Origin: Bog-366 sp963722555
GTDB lineage: Bacteria > Acidobacteriota > Terriglobia > UBA7540
NCBI GenBank assembly: GCA_963722555.1
Contig: CAVRNQ010000007.1
Location: 2,480,001-2,544,000, forward strand
Direction of reading: 5' to 3'
Length of the DNA stretch: 64,000 nt
Part shown: in pieces, positions 49,714 to 56,975 of the stretch
Position numbering within the stretch: the stretch's first letter is position 1
Layout: each line of letters begins with the position of its first letter
The notes under the pieces: generated by a model
The model's database searches: none
What the model was told of the DNA's origin: nothing
Seen by the model: only the letters and a program-made list of their open reading frames with translations
Program-made: the position numbers and the translations under genes

Positions 49714-51144
49714 TCAGGTCGGCAGCGGCAGCCGCCGCAGGCCCTCGCGGTACGCAGCAATCCACTCGGCCAACGCGGCCAGCCGCAGGAGCAGTCGGCG
49801 CGCATGATGTACCAGCCGCCCCGGGGTGTTGAAGATCAGAAAGCGCAGGCGCTTGGGGCGCGCCGTCAGCAACGGAGGCGGCAAGGCCAGCCACTTCAGC
49901 GCCGTCAGCACGTTGTGCGCGATCACCGCCAAGCGCAGCCAGGCCGCATTGGCTCCGAAGCGACCACAGGGCAGCACGCCCCCGCCCAGCTCATTCTTGA
50001 TCACGTCATGCACCATCTCGATGGTGCCCGCTTTCTCCCGATGCCATTCGATCAGTCGCGCTGCCGTCAACTCCCAGCGGTTGCTCAACACCGCGAAATG
50101 CCGCACCGCGCAGCCGTCTTCGAACAGCTCCCCTTGTCGCTTGCGAATACGAATAGCCACATAACGGAGGGGTTGCGTGTCCTTCTTCTCCGCTTTCTCA
50201 CTCGGTACGAACGGCACGTCGGCGCACGCGCGGATTTCTCCCGGAGGGGGGTTGCCGTAAACCTCCCAGGCGGGTTCGGGCACGGCTTGAATCGCCGTGT
50301 GCAAACCCTCGCTCATGCGCGCGCTGATAGCAAAGCCGATTCGGCCTTGCGGCCCATTGGGGCGTTGCTCGTTCCGTAGCCAGTTCACCAACCCTGCTTC
50401 GTGACAGGCCGAATCGCCCCGGAAGTAAAACTCGTTCACGGTGCTCGGCACGGCCGCAAAGGCGCGTTGCGCAACTTCCAACGGCTGCATCAGCGCCGGC
50501 ACATTGCCATCGCGAAATTGGTCAGCCAGCACCAGACCCGTCTCCGCCCACACCGCCAGCATCGGCTGATAACCCCGTGGCCCTGCATAGGTAGGCAGCG
50601 CCTGCTGCTTGTGGCTCTCAATAATCGTGGCATCCTGATCCACCGTGGCGATGCGCTGCTGCGGACAGCGTGGGCCAAAGCGCTGCACCAGATCGCGATT
50701 CACCTGCCCCAGCCCCACCAGCGGCGGCGTCTCTTCCGGGATGTAGGCGACCTGCTCGGGCAAACGTTGTTGCTTGGCCTCCTCGATCTTCTCGTCCTCG
50801 TGAAACGCATACAAAAACTGCAACGCGGCCGAGGGCGACGGCAACTCGTGCCCGATCATCTCTGCCAGACCCGGGTCCTCGCGCAGGCGCCCAAAATCGT
50901 CCACGCATTCGCCCCCGGCGGCGTTGAGAATGACGAAGCTCTCGACGAACGTAGCTTCATCGTAGCCGCGTTCTCGCTCTTTCACCCGCACGTGGTCCTT
51001 TACGCTCTGCGGCAGCCCCAGCGAGCGGAAAGCCTGGACCACCAGCGGTATGCCCCCCAGAGCCGTCAGGGTTTCCTCAATGGGCTCGGGGTCGATGTCG
51101 AACAGCAAGGGAGATTCGGTCGGCGAAGGTTTGGGGTCTTTGCG
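49714..51144 (-). CDS. IS1380-family transposase
   Basis: About 476 residues from ATG 51144; an upstream in-frame start at 51174 is possible. DDE-type transposase of the IS1380 group: N-terminal ALGGIPLVVQAFRSLGLP, then YDEATFVESFVILNAAGGECVDDFGRLREDP, the first catalytic Asp in IATVDQDATIIES, the second Asp in YFRGDSACHEAG and the Glu in AGTIEMVHDVIKNELGGG, ending with a KRLRFLIFNTPGRLVHHARR segment. Full length for the family, so probably active or recently so. Terminal inverted repeats not fixed; a GCGCG(G)TAAA resemblance near 49545 and 51235 is too weak. Confidence 0.9.
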   Translation of the reverse strand, partial: RKDPKPSPTESPLLFDIDPEPIEETLTALGGIPLVVQAFRSLGLPQSVKDHVRVKERERGYDEATFVESFVILNAAGGECVDDFGRLREDPGLAEMIGHELPSPSAALQFLYAFHEDEKIEEAKQQRLPEQVAYIPEETPPLVGLGQVNRDLVQRFGPRCPQQRIATVDQDATIIESHKQQALPTYAGPRGYQPMLAVWAETGLVLADQFRDGNVPALMQPLEVAQRAFAAVPSTVNEFYFRGDSACHEAGLVNWLRNEQRPNGPQGRIGFAISARMSEGLHTAIQAVPEPAWEVYGNPPPGEIRACADVPFVPSEKAEKKDTQPLRYVAIRIRKRQGELFEDGCAVRHFAVLSNRWELTAARLIEWHREKAGTIEMVHDVIKNELGGGVLPCGRFGANAAWLRLAVIAHNVLTALKWLALPPPLLTARPKRLRFLIFNTPGRLVHHARRLLLRLAALAEWIAAYREGLRRLPLPT

Positions 51145-51327
51145 CATAGGTGCGATAACACAGCAATTCCGCACCCAACGGGTGAAAATCTCGTCAAAGC
51201 AGGATCAACGGCACCCGGCACGGCAGCCCGTGTTTACGCGCCTCCGCGAGGTCGCGTCGCGGGCAAAAGGAGGAAAGCGGCGCGTTACCGACGGATCGGG
51301 GGCAGGGCACTCGTAACTGTAATTCTC

Positions 51328-51480
51328 GGGCTGCTTCGCCCTTTCAACTGCCTTTTGTCCCGCCTGGCGGGCTCCTCCTTTTGGGAGAACCCGCCCTCTC
51401 CCGTGGGGAGAGGGTGGGCCGCTGCCGGCGCTTTCACCAGCCGGAGCGGGCGGGGGGCCCCGAGCGCCGGGGGTGAGGGG
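51328..51480 (+). repeat. Dispersed repeat, TGTCCCGCCTGGCGGGC class
   Basis: Same repeat and orientation as 49237-49362 (GGCTCCTCCTTTTGGGAGAA and CCCTCTCCCGTGGGGAGAGG), here followed by GCCGGCGCTTTCACCAGCCGG. A related end TGAGGGGG occurs in the MITE interior. The roughly 490 bp between the transposase and the next possible gene also hold a degenerate GTAG-type REP at 51523-51557 and half of the TGTCATCCTGAG repeat at 51563. Confidence 0.7.
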
Positions 51481-51666
51481 GCAATTCGCCTGGCGAACAC
51501 ATCGAGCGCTGCAGACGCGAAAAGCCGCGGACCTCACACCGCAGAAGTGCGAGCTACCCATCCTGTCATCCTGAGGAGCCGCAGGCGAGGAAGGACCTCC
51601 GCATTTCTCGGCCTCGCGTCCAACGGATCTCTCATTTCCTTTCAAAACACACTGTTTTCGCCCCGA

Positions 51667-51900
51667 TTATCGCGCAACCCCTGCATTATCGGACAAATAG
51701 CCTACTAGGTTGTCGTCCATTTTGTCACCCTCACCTTTGTTTTCATGCACATAGTCGGGTCGATCTTCATTTTTAACATCTTTATGGGTCAGCGCCCTGT
51801 TCCTGACCTTGATCAGCGTGTGGGTGAGCCGCCACAATTGGCGCAGGCGGGAATATTTCATCCTTTGCAGGAACATCGCGTTTTCGTCGGTCGAAGCCAT
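51667..51900 (-). CDS. Small hypothetical protein (77 aa)
   Basis: 77-residue ORF in DNA visibly richer in A and T than the surroundings. Sequence MASTDENAMFLQRMKYSRLR, then QLWRLTHTLIKVRNRALTHKD and an acidic end. No ribosome-binding site. I faintly recognise the RLxQLWRLTHTL segment from other acidobacterial hypothetical proteins, some of them repeat-associated, but assign no function. It may be real or a remnant. Confidence 0.35.
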   Translation of the reverse strand: MASTDENAMFLQRMKYSRLRQLWRLTHTLIKVRNRALTHKDVKNEDRPDYVHENKGEGDKMDDNLVGYLSDNAGVAR

Positions 51901-52523
51901 CAGGATGGAGTGATTCTCGGGTGATCAACTGATCGGGACGCGCCTCAGGCCGAGCCCTGTTCGGCCGGAGTACTCCCCCTTATAGACTAGCGCCAAGTGC
52001 CGGGGGTGTGTCAATAGGTGTTAATGCGATTGTTACTACCGGTAGGCAAAATCTTTCTGGAAAGCGCCGAATTGTCCGAAACCCTGCCTGCTCGCAAGAA
52101 AAACTGGGGCACGACTCTCTTATTCCCCTCCTGGCTCAGGAGGGGGCAGGGGGTGGTCAAGCAAGCGTGGCGCGGAATCGAGTAGGGGCGGTTCGCGAAC
52201 CGCCCGCCAGAAAACGTGCGCGATGGTGGCCCAGTTCAGGCCCACCAGGGCCGACAGCCGTGGGGACGCAGTTTTTGTTAGCGCTTCAGCCCGCATCAGC
52301 GGGCGGCAGAGTCGCTCACAGCGGTCAATTATTTGTGTCGCCCCTGGGGGGGCTCGTTTCTTGTTCGGCTTCTTCTTCCCATGGCTGGACGCCATGGGCC
52401 ACATTCCATCGCCGCTACCCGGCTTGCCTCCGCTCGCTTTTTGCCCCATGGTGTGCGTTGGCCAGCCGTTGAGAACGCGAGGATTTGAAACTGAAAGCCG
52501 CGGACCTCCAAACCAGGTCCGCG
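51901..52523. other. Repeat-rich intergenic region with GTAG-class REP
   Basis: About 620 bp between the small ORF and the BRCT gene. It contains several GC-rich inverted words (GGGCGGTTCGCGAACCGCCC at 52186-52205, CCCGCATCAGCGGGC near 52290) and ends with a REP hairpin at 52496-52527 (AGCCGCGGACCTCC...GGTCCGCGCTAC). An ORF on the minus strand at 52120-52449 reads like a translation of palindromes and is not called. Confidence 0.5.
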
Positions 52524-52922
52524 CTACGCTTGCTCTTCCGGTCGAGGTTGTTCTCCAGGGTCTGCGGGAATTTGCGCGAGGAACGCCGCTGCCGATAGGA
52601 TCGTCACCCCTTGTTGTTGAGCCTTCGCCAACTTGACTGGCCCGGGGGCTTCACCAGTGACCAGAACCTTCAACTTGACAGTTACGGAACCAACTGCGCG
52701 ATAGCCGTTCTGCTCGGCCAGCTTTTCCATATTGGCCCTTTCGTCTGGACGAAAGCCCGTGAAACAGATTTCGGGCTTCGAGGAGGTCCGGCGCTTGGTT
52801 TTTGGCGGAAAATGCGCGTAAATCCACCTCCAGCATTCGCGATCTTCCATTCCTTGCAGTTGTTCAACGGAGAAGGGAGATCCCTTCTCCACCATCATGG
52901 CGATGACGTTCTTCGATGCCAT
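52524..52922 (-). CDS. Stand-alone BRCT-domain protein
   Basis: 132 residues. From about residue 50 it has the BRCT fold as found at the C-terminus of bacterial DNA ligase: SKPEICFTGFRPDERANMEKLAEQNGYRAVGSVTVKLKVLVTGE, then KLAKAQQQGVTILSAAAFLAQI. The first 50 residues are helical (VEQLQGMEDRECWRWIYAHFP) and unassigned. BRCT domains bind phosphopeptides, DNA or other BRCT domains. Stand-alone forms in bacteria are of unknown function, sometimes in phage or defence regions. It lies beside the nuclease-like gene, in the same orientation and about 230 bp downstream of it. Confidence 0.7.
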   Translation of the reverse strand: MASKNVIAMMVEKGSPFSVEQLQGMEDRECWRWIYAHFPPKTKRRTSSKPEICFTGFRPDERANMEKLAEQNGYRAVGSVTVKLKVLVTGEAPGPVKLAKAQQQGVTILSAAAFLAQIPADPGEQPRPEEQA

Positions 52923-53154
52923 ACACGTATCTCCTTTTCGCGGGCTGGCGCAGACCTCCGCCAGTGAGGTCTGCGGCTTTTGGAGAGGGGCGCTGCTTCG
53001 AGTTCAGCGGTGGTTGCACCGCCGCTGATGGTTATCGGCAACAGCCGCTTTTGGCGGTGATCCATAAACGCCCCCGCTCAGGGGCGCGGCCCCAACCGGA
53101 ACCCTTCATGTTCATCCAAAATCGGGAGGGAGCCCACGCCCCTTCACTGGTTCG

Positions 53155-54183
53155 TTAGACAGCGGGTCCTACTTGTAGACTGCCCGGCAAAACGTGTTGC
53201 AACTTGCTTTCGAGCTTCGCCACGTTGACAAGATCCTTCGGAAAAACAGAAATCAAGTTGACACCGTGTTTCTTGCAGATCCGCTGCTTTTCTTTGGTTC
53301 TCTGCTCGTATTCAGGGTTCCCTTGGAGGCCGAAGTACTCAACGAAAACACCCTTGAAGGCGAAGTCAGCACGGTAGTTTCCTTCTGGGTAAGCAGGTTC
53401 CTTTTCGTGGAATATCCCATGTGTATGGAGATAATCGTCGATCGTTTTCTCGCCAAGGGACAGGCACACATGCCCATCCTTCGCCAGACATTGTATGCCT
53501 CGACTTGCTCTTCGGGCGTCATCGTTTAGGATTTCTGATTCGATGAGTGCTTGCAGCCAAGATCCGAATAGCTCTTTCACACGCCGGGCAGTCGGCTTTC
53601 TCCGAAGTACTCGGAGGACGGCTAATCTCTGGTTGAAATCCATACCGTGAAAATCGTCGAGTCCCTCACCAAATTCCTGATGTGGAATTTGCTGGAGAAC
53701 CTCGGTCAGGTCTCTAAGGTACGTCACTACCTCTTCTCGCAGTGCAGCATCGTCACCTGCTCGAAGAACCGTATCTCTCAAGCATGGGGCGCAAAAATCG
53801 AGGTTATCAATACCAAAACGTTGGACCAAGGGATGTGGGAGTGAGTCCTCGACGAATCTCTCTTGACACAGCGGGCACACCTTCCACTGAGGCTTGCGAA
53901 TCCTCCCGTCCAATCCGAGGCTCTTCGCTCTCGTGATGGCGTACTTCATGACCTTGTTGTACCAAGCTCCAGTTGTGAGAAATGAGGCGATTGCATCTCT
54001 AGGGGTCATCGACTCCACGGCATTTGCAACCTCCCAATACCAATGCCATTGCCATCGATCGATGAGCCGTCCCAATAGTTCATCGTGTTCGGCAGTCCAC
54101 CACTTTGAAATGTTTAGGTTTGAATACGGGGGCCAATCTTCGTTCCTATATGCTGGCCTGTCGCGATAATCGTAAACGCTCAT
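53155..54183 (-). CDS. Putative DNA-binding nuclease: SANT-like N-terminus, zinc cysteines, PD-(D/E)XK-type C-terminus
   Basis: 342 residues, GGAG 6 bp before the ATG. I do not recognise the family. Residues about 26-60 (SKWWTAEHDELLGRLIDRWQ...) resemble a SANT/Myb-like helix bundle. Cys103, Cys106, Cys131 and Cys134 (CPLC...CAPC) form a likely zinc finger. Residues about 240-315 look like a PD-(D/E)XK nuclease: Glu245 in LGEKTIDDYL, Asp273 in NYRADFAFKG, Glu282 in VFVEYFGL and Lys299 in TKEKQ, then VNLISVFPKDL. The DNA is AT-richer than its neighbours, suggesting horizontal acquisition. A tail-anchored protein gene lies 115 bp upstream in the same direction. Nuclease activity is inferred from motifs only. 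Confidence 0.5.
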   Translation of the reverse strand: MSVYDYRDRPAYRNEDWPPYSNLNISKWWTAEHDELLGRLIDRWQWHWYWEVANAVESMTPRDAIASFLTTGAWYNKVMKYAITRAKSLGLDGRIRKPQWKVCPLCQERFVEDSLPHPLVQRFGIDNLDFCAPCLRDTVLRAGDDAALREEVVTYLRDLTEVLQQIPHQEFGEGLDDFHGMDFNQRLAVLRVLRRKPTARRVKELFGSWLQALIESEILNDDARRASRGIQCLAKDGHVCLSLGEKTIDDYLHTHGIFHEKEPAYPEGNYRADFAFKGVFVEYFGLQGNPEYEQRTKEKQRICKKHGVNLISVFPKDLVNVAKLESKLQHVLPGSLQVGPAV

Positions 54184-54298
54184 TGGTCGCTCCGTGGCGC
54201 GTAGGGCTGAGTTCGGCTTTTTGGAAGTGTGCGGTTCTTTTGATCAGGAGAGGCGCATGCATTAAATACCGATGCGTGCACCAAAGGGAGGAAGTCAC

Positions 54299-54757
54299 TC
54301 ACGGCAGCCTCAGGTGGCTTCGCAGCCACGCCGAGGCGATAGGGGCGACCACTCCGACACAGAATCCAAGCACGAAGAACCAAAGACGATCCCACCATTT
54401 CTGTCTCCGCTCGTCGAGATATAGCGCTCCTTTGGCCCTTAGGAATACACGTTCCTTCTCCGGATCAATGCTTCCAGTGGAGATGATACCGAGATAGTGG
54501 ACTTCACCGCGTTCGTTCTTCGGTATGGAGAGCATGTGAAGAGTGGTCGCCAATGAGAATTCTTGCATTGCCCCAGCCCCGGAGGGAGGGTTGTAATTGA
54601 TCGTCATCCCCAGATAACCGTCCTCAAGGAGCAAGGCGAGGGGGTACTGGTCAAGATGACTCCTATGGCACGGTTTCCCAAGGCGAATCGCTGCCGCAAG
54701 TGAGACTTCGCCGAACTTTTCGACCTCTCTGAGGATTCCAAGCGCGCTGCCCTTCAT
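54299..54757 (-). CDS. Hypothetical tail-anchored membrane protein
   Basis: 152 residues, GGGGGA ahead of the ATG. The first 30 residues (LREVEKFGEVSLAAAIRLG) could be a small helical or winged-helix unit. The middle (LALLLEDGYLGMTINYNP, TTLHMLSIPKNERGEVHYLGIISTG) looks beta-rich, and residues about 125-145 (LWFFVLGFCVGVVAPIASAW) form one membrane helix near the C-terminus. No family recognised. Same orientation as the putative nuclease 115 bp away and of similar AT-richer composition. The two may form one unit, which is inference. Confidence 0.45.
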   Translation of the reverse strand: MKGSALGILREVEKFGEVSLAAAIRLGKPCHRSHLDQYPLALLLEDGYLGMTINYNPPSGAGAMQEFSLATTLHMLSIPKNERGEVHYLGIISTGSIDPEKERVFLRAKGALYLDERRQKWWDRLWFFVLGFCVGVVAPIASAWLRSHLRLP

Positions 54758-55150
54758 TCGAGTCCCCCAACTCTTGTTTGGACTAAACCTCCATAAAACC
54801 CTTCCCGGTCGGCATAACGAGAAAGCTCCGATGCCGAGTGCGCGGGACTTCTACCACGCGGACGTAGAGCCTCGGAGTCGGCTCGCCAGAGAACAGCCCC
54901 AACGGTGATCGACGATCATTCGGGGAGTTATTCATGACGCCTAGCCTCCCAGGAATCCTCGGGCTGGCGAACGAGTGAGTGAATTAGACAGCCACTCCAC
55001 TTGCGATGCAAGTCCAAAATCCCGCTTTGTGTATGCACTGAGCGTTCCAAGGCCATACAATGAGAGCCAGCTAAACCAGAATCCTGCTTACGGAGACGCT
55101 TCATGGATCGCCGATCATTTCTTGCTGCTTCTTGTGGTTCACTCGCAGTC
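54758..55150. other. Intergenic region between hypothetical genes and RAYT pseudogene
   Basis: About 390 bp with no gene or RNA that I can support. Composition is mixed and no clear palindrome is present until the REP at 55151. Confidence 0.35.
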
Positions 55151-55190
55151 GCGGGTGGCGCATACGTGCCGCTTTCTGGCAAGTATGCGG
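55151..55190. repeat. REP-like palindrome, GCGGGTGGCGCATAC class, downstream of RAYT pseudogene
   Basis: GCGGGTGGCGCATACgtgcc...GTATGCGG forms a hairpin immediately after the stop codon of the RAYT pseudogene. The matching inverted copy lies upstream of that gene at 55769-55809. Confidence 0.7.
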
Positions 55191-55742
55191 TCACAACAGT
55201 CGGTCCATGGAGAGTATGGAAGCATCGTCCAGAAAATAGAATCTCCAACTGGACCACGCCCAGTCGCCGGGTTTTTCCACCAGCTTGCGGGTGACCGGAT
55301 TGGCGTGCATGTAGTTCAGTTTTTCCTGCCGCTTCCTGGGACTCCAGATGTTCAAGTCATAGCCTCCGCGTTGCAGACCCGGAAGTGAGCGTGATGGTGA
55401 ACGGTGGGAGGCAACTTAACGCGGCTGAGCATCTTTCGACGCCACGGGTAGCTCGCATTATCTTTCAAGTTCTTTAAGATAAATAGCGCGGTGCGGTCCT
55501 CTAATTTCTGAAGAATTTCAGAAGGGTTGGGGTCAGCCGACGGCCAGATCAAAAGATGAAAATGCTCGGGCATCAGGACATATCCCATGATCTTGAAACC
55601 GAATTCGCTTGGCAGTTCATCCAGGGTTCGTACCCACCGACGCTTAAAACCTCTCCGAATCGAAGAGGCGGGCGCGTTGATACGTGCTGCGGGTCAAGTA
55701 ATGGAGGTGATTCACTCCGTAATAATGTTTCTGCCGTAACAC
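55191..55742 (-). pseudogene. Second RAYT/Y1 transposase gene, broken by two frameshifts
   Basis: Read on the minus strand from GTG 55742: frame 1 gives LRQKHYYGVNHLHYLTRSTY and breaks near 55646. Frame 2 gives GFKIMGYVLMPEHFHLLIWP (HUH motif HFH) through VKLPPTVHHHAHFRV and breaks near 55375. The third gives YDLNIWSPRKRQEKLNYMHANP (catalytic Tyr) and GDWAWSSWRFYF, with a stop at 55191. The two single-base shifts compensate for roughly full length (about 183 residues). It differs clearly from the intact RAYT at 8491 and belongs to another RAYT group. REP-like palindromes of its own class flank it. Confidence 0.85.
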
Positions 55743-55768
55743 TCGATCATTATACGATCTTCAAAGGC

Positions 55769-55809
55769 CGCATACATTCCATAATGCGGAACGTATGCGC
55801 CACCCGCGG
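55769..55809. repeat. REP-like palindrome upstream of the RAYT pseudogene (inverted copy)
   Basis: CCGCATACattcc...GGAACGTATGCGCCACCCGC is the reverse complement form of the palindrome at 55151, so the pseudogene is enclosed by head-out copies. A third copy is at 5803. Confidence 0.7.
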
Positions 55810-55984
55810 ATGGGGAGCCATTTTCATGACGGCTGGACATCATGACGGCGTGGGTATTGCTTCCCGAAGCGAAGACTCTTATGATGACGCGCGATTGCCG
55901 TGACGTCTTATCGTTTGAATTTCAGGGTATATTCAGGCGCCGGCCTTCTGCGTTGAAGCTCCATGCAGGTCCCAGGAGATGGAA

Positions 55985-56428
55985 ATGCTGTCGCTCCCTG
56001 CTTTGAAAGCCAAGTGGTTCTGGTACTCGCTGCTTTGCGTCCTGTTTTGGGCCGCGTGGATTATTTTCTCGAAACTCGGCACCAGCCAGGGAGTTTCCGA
56101 CCGTGCCATGCAGTTCATCTTTCCTTTCGGCGCGTTACCGGTCGTTGTGGTGTTACTGCTTGCCAAACGCCCCAGGTTCGAGAAGAGCCCCAAAGGGATC
56201 TTCTACGGCCTCGCCAATGGCGTCTTGTCGGGGATCGGGGGCCTGGCGCTCTTCGCGGCCCTCAGTCCCCAGCATCATTGGAATACCGCCGTCATCACGG
56301 CTGTGACAGCGCTCTACCCCCTGGTCACCGTGCTTCTGGCGATAACGGTTCTGCGCGAGAGGCTGACCTGGTTGCAGGTTGCGGGGTTGGTGTTTGCCGC
56401 TGCCGCCATCATCATCTTCTCTTTCTAA
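55985..56428 (+). CDS. Half-size EamA/DMT-family membrane transporter, unit 1
   Basis: ATG 55985 is preferred (AGGAG 6 bp upstream; ATG 55979 abuts it); about 147 residues. Four to five helices of the EamA repeat: YSLLCVLFWAAWIIFSKLG, FIFPFGALPVVVVLLLA, NTAVITAVTALYPLVTVLLAITVLRERLT and GLVFAAAAIIIFSF. Normal EamA transporters have two such repeats in one chain of about 300 residues; here only one is present, and a second single-repeat gene follows 10 bp later. Substrate unknown. Confidence 0.8.
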   Translation: MLSLPALKAKWFWYSLLCVLFWAAWIIFSKLGTSQGVSDRAMQFIFPFGALPVVVVLLLAKRPRFEKSPKGIFYGLANGVLSGIGGLALFAALSPQHHWNTAVITAVTALYPLVTVLLAITVLRERLTWLQVAGLVFAAAAIIIFSF

Positions 56429-56438
56429 AGGTGTTTGC

Positions 56439-56855
56439 ATGCATCTTCCTCCCTGGTTCTGGATCGCAATGGTACCGCTCGTTTCTTGGGGCATCGTAGG
56501 CCTCTTGCAGAAGCTTTCGACGAACCATCTTTCTGCGGAATGGGCGGTGATTTGGTGGTGTATTGGCATGTTCATCCTGGAGCCCTTCCTCTACACCAGC
56601 CCCAGTGTGCTCTTGGGGTCAGTCCGAGGATTGATGTGGGCGCTTTTGAGCGGCGCATTCAACGCCCTGGGCGCCTGGGCTCTTCTGGCGGCGCTTAAAA
56701 GTGGGGGGAAGGCGTCGGTGGTAGCGCCGTTCACGGCGCTCTACCCCGTCGTGGTGGTTTTTCTGGCTCCCCTCATCTTGCGGGAATCGATCACCTTGCT
56801 GCAGGGGCTGGGTGTATTCTGCGCGTTAACGGCTGTGGTCCTGCTCTCCACTTGA
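56439..56855 (+). CDS. Half-size EamA/DMT-family membrane transporter, unit 2
   Basis: ATG 56439 with AAAGGTG upstream; 138 residues. Same fold as the preceding protein: WIAMVPLVSWGIVGLLQKLS, IWWCIGMFILEP, SGAFNALGAWALLAALKSGG and VVAPFTALYPVVVVFLAPLILRESITLLQGLG. The pair probably forms a heterodimer equal to a complete EamA transporter, similar to paired small multidrug resistance proteins; this is inference from size and neighbourhood. Confidence 0.8.
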   Translation: MHLPPWFWIAMVPLVSWGIVGLLQKLSTNHLSAEWAVIWWCIGMFILEPFLYTSPSVLLGSVRGLMWALLSGAFNALGAWALLAALKSGGKASVVAPFTALYPVVVVFLAPLILRESITLLQGLGVFCALTAVVLLST

Positions 56856-56911
56856 ACTCCCGACTGAAACCGGGCGCCTGAGGTGTCCGCGCGGGGCGCG
56901 GGACGAACAGA

Positions 56912-56972
56912 GGGCGGAAGCCCCGCCCTTCCGGCAGCCCCTCAGAACCGTGCCAGCGTGGTGAGAAATCCG
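56912..56972. repeat. Half copy of the composite repeat (GCCCCGCCCTTCC...GTGGTGAGAAATCCGG)
   Basis: GGAAGCCCCGCCCTTCCGGCAGCCCC, then CGTGCCAGCGTGGTGAGAAATCCGG. This is the outer right layer of the composite seen at 19006, 25137 and 35778, located at the 3' ends of two convergent genes. Confidence 0.75.
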
Positions 56973-56975
56973 GTC

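Noticed and set aside
49500..51260. Terminal inverted repeats of the IS1380 element
   Set aside because: Only a gapped resemblance (GCGCGGTAAA against GCGCGTAAAC) near 49545 and 51235 was found, too weak to define the ends.
52120..52449. Minus-strand 109-codon ORF in the repeat region
   Set aside because: It is composed of palindromic words, lacks a ribosome-binding site, and its product looks like translated repeat DNA.
54928..55257. Minus-strand 109-codon ORF
   Set aside because: Overlaps the C-terminal part of the frameshifted RAYT in another frame and has no recognisable feature.
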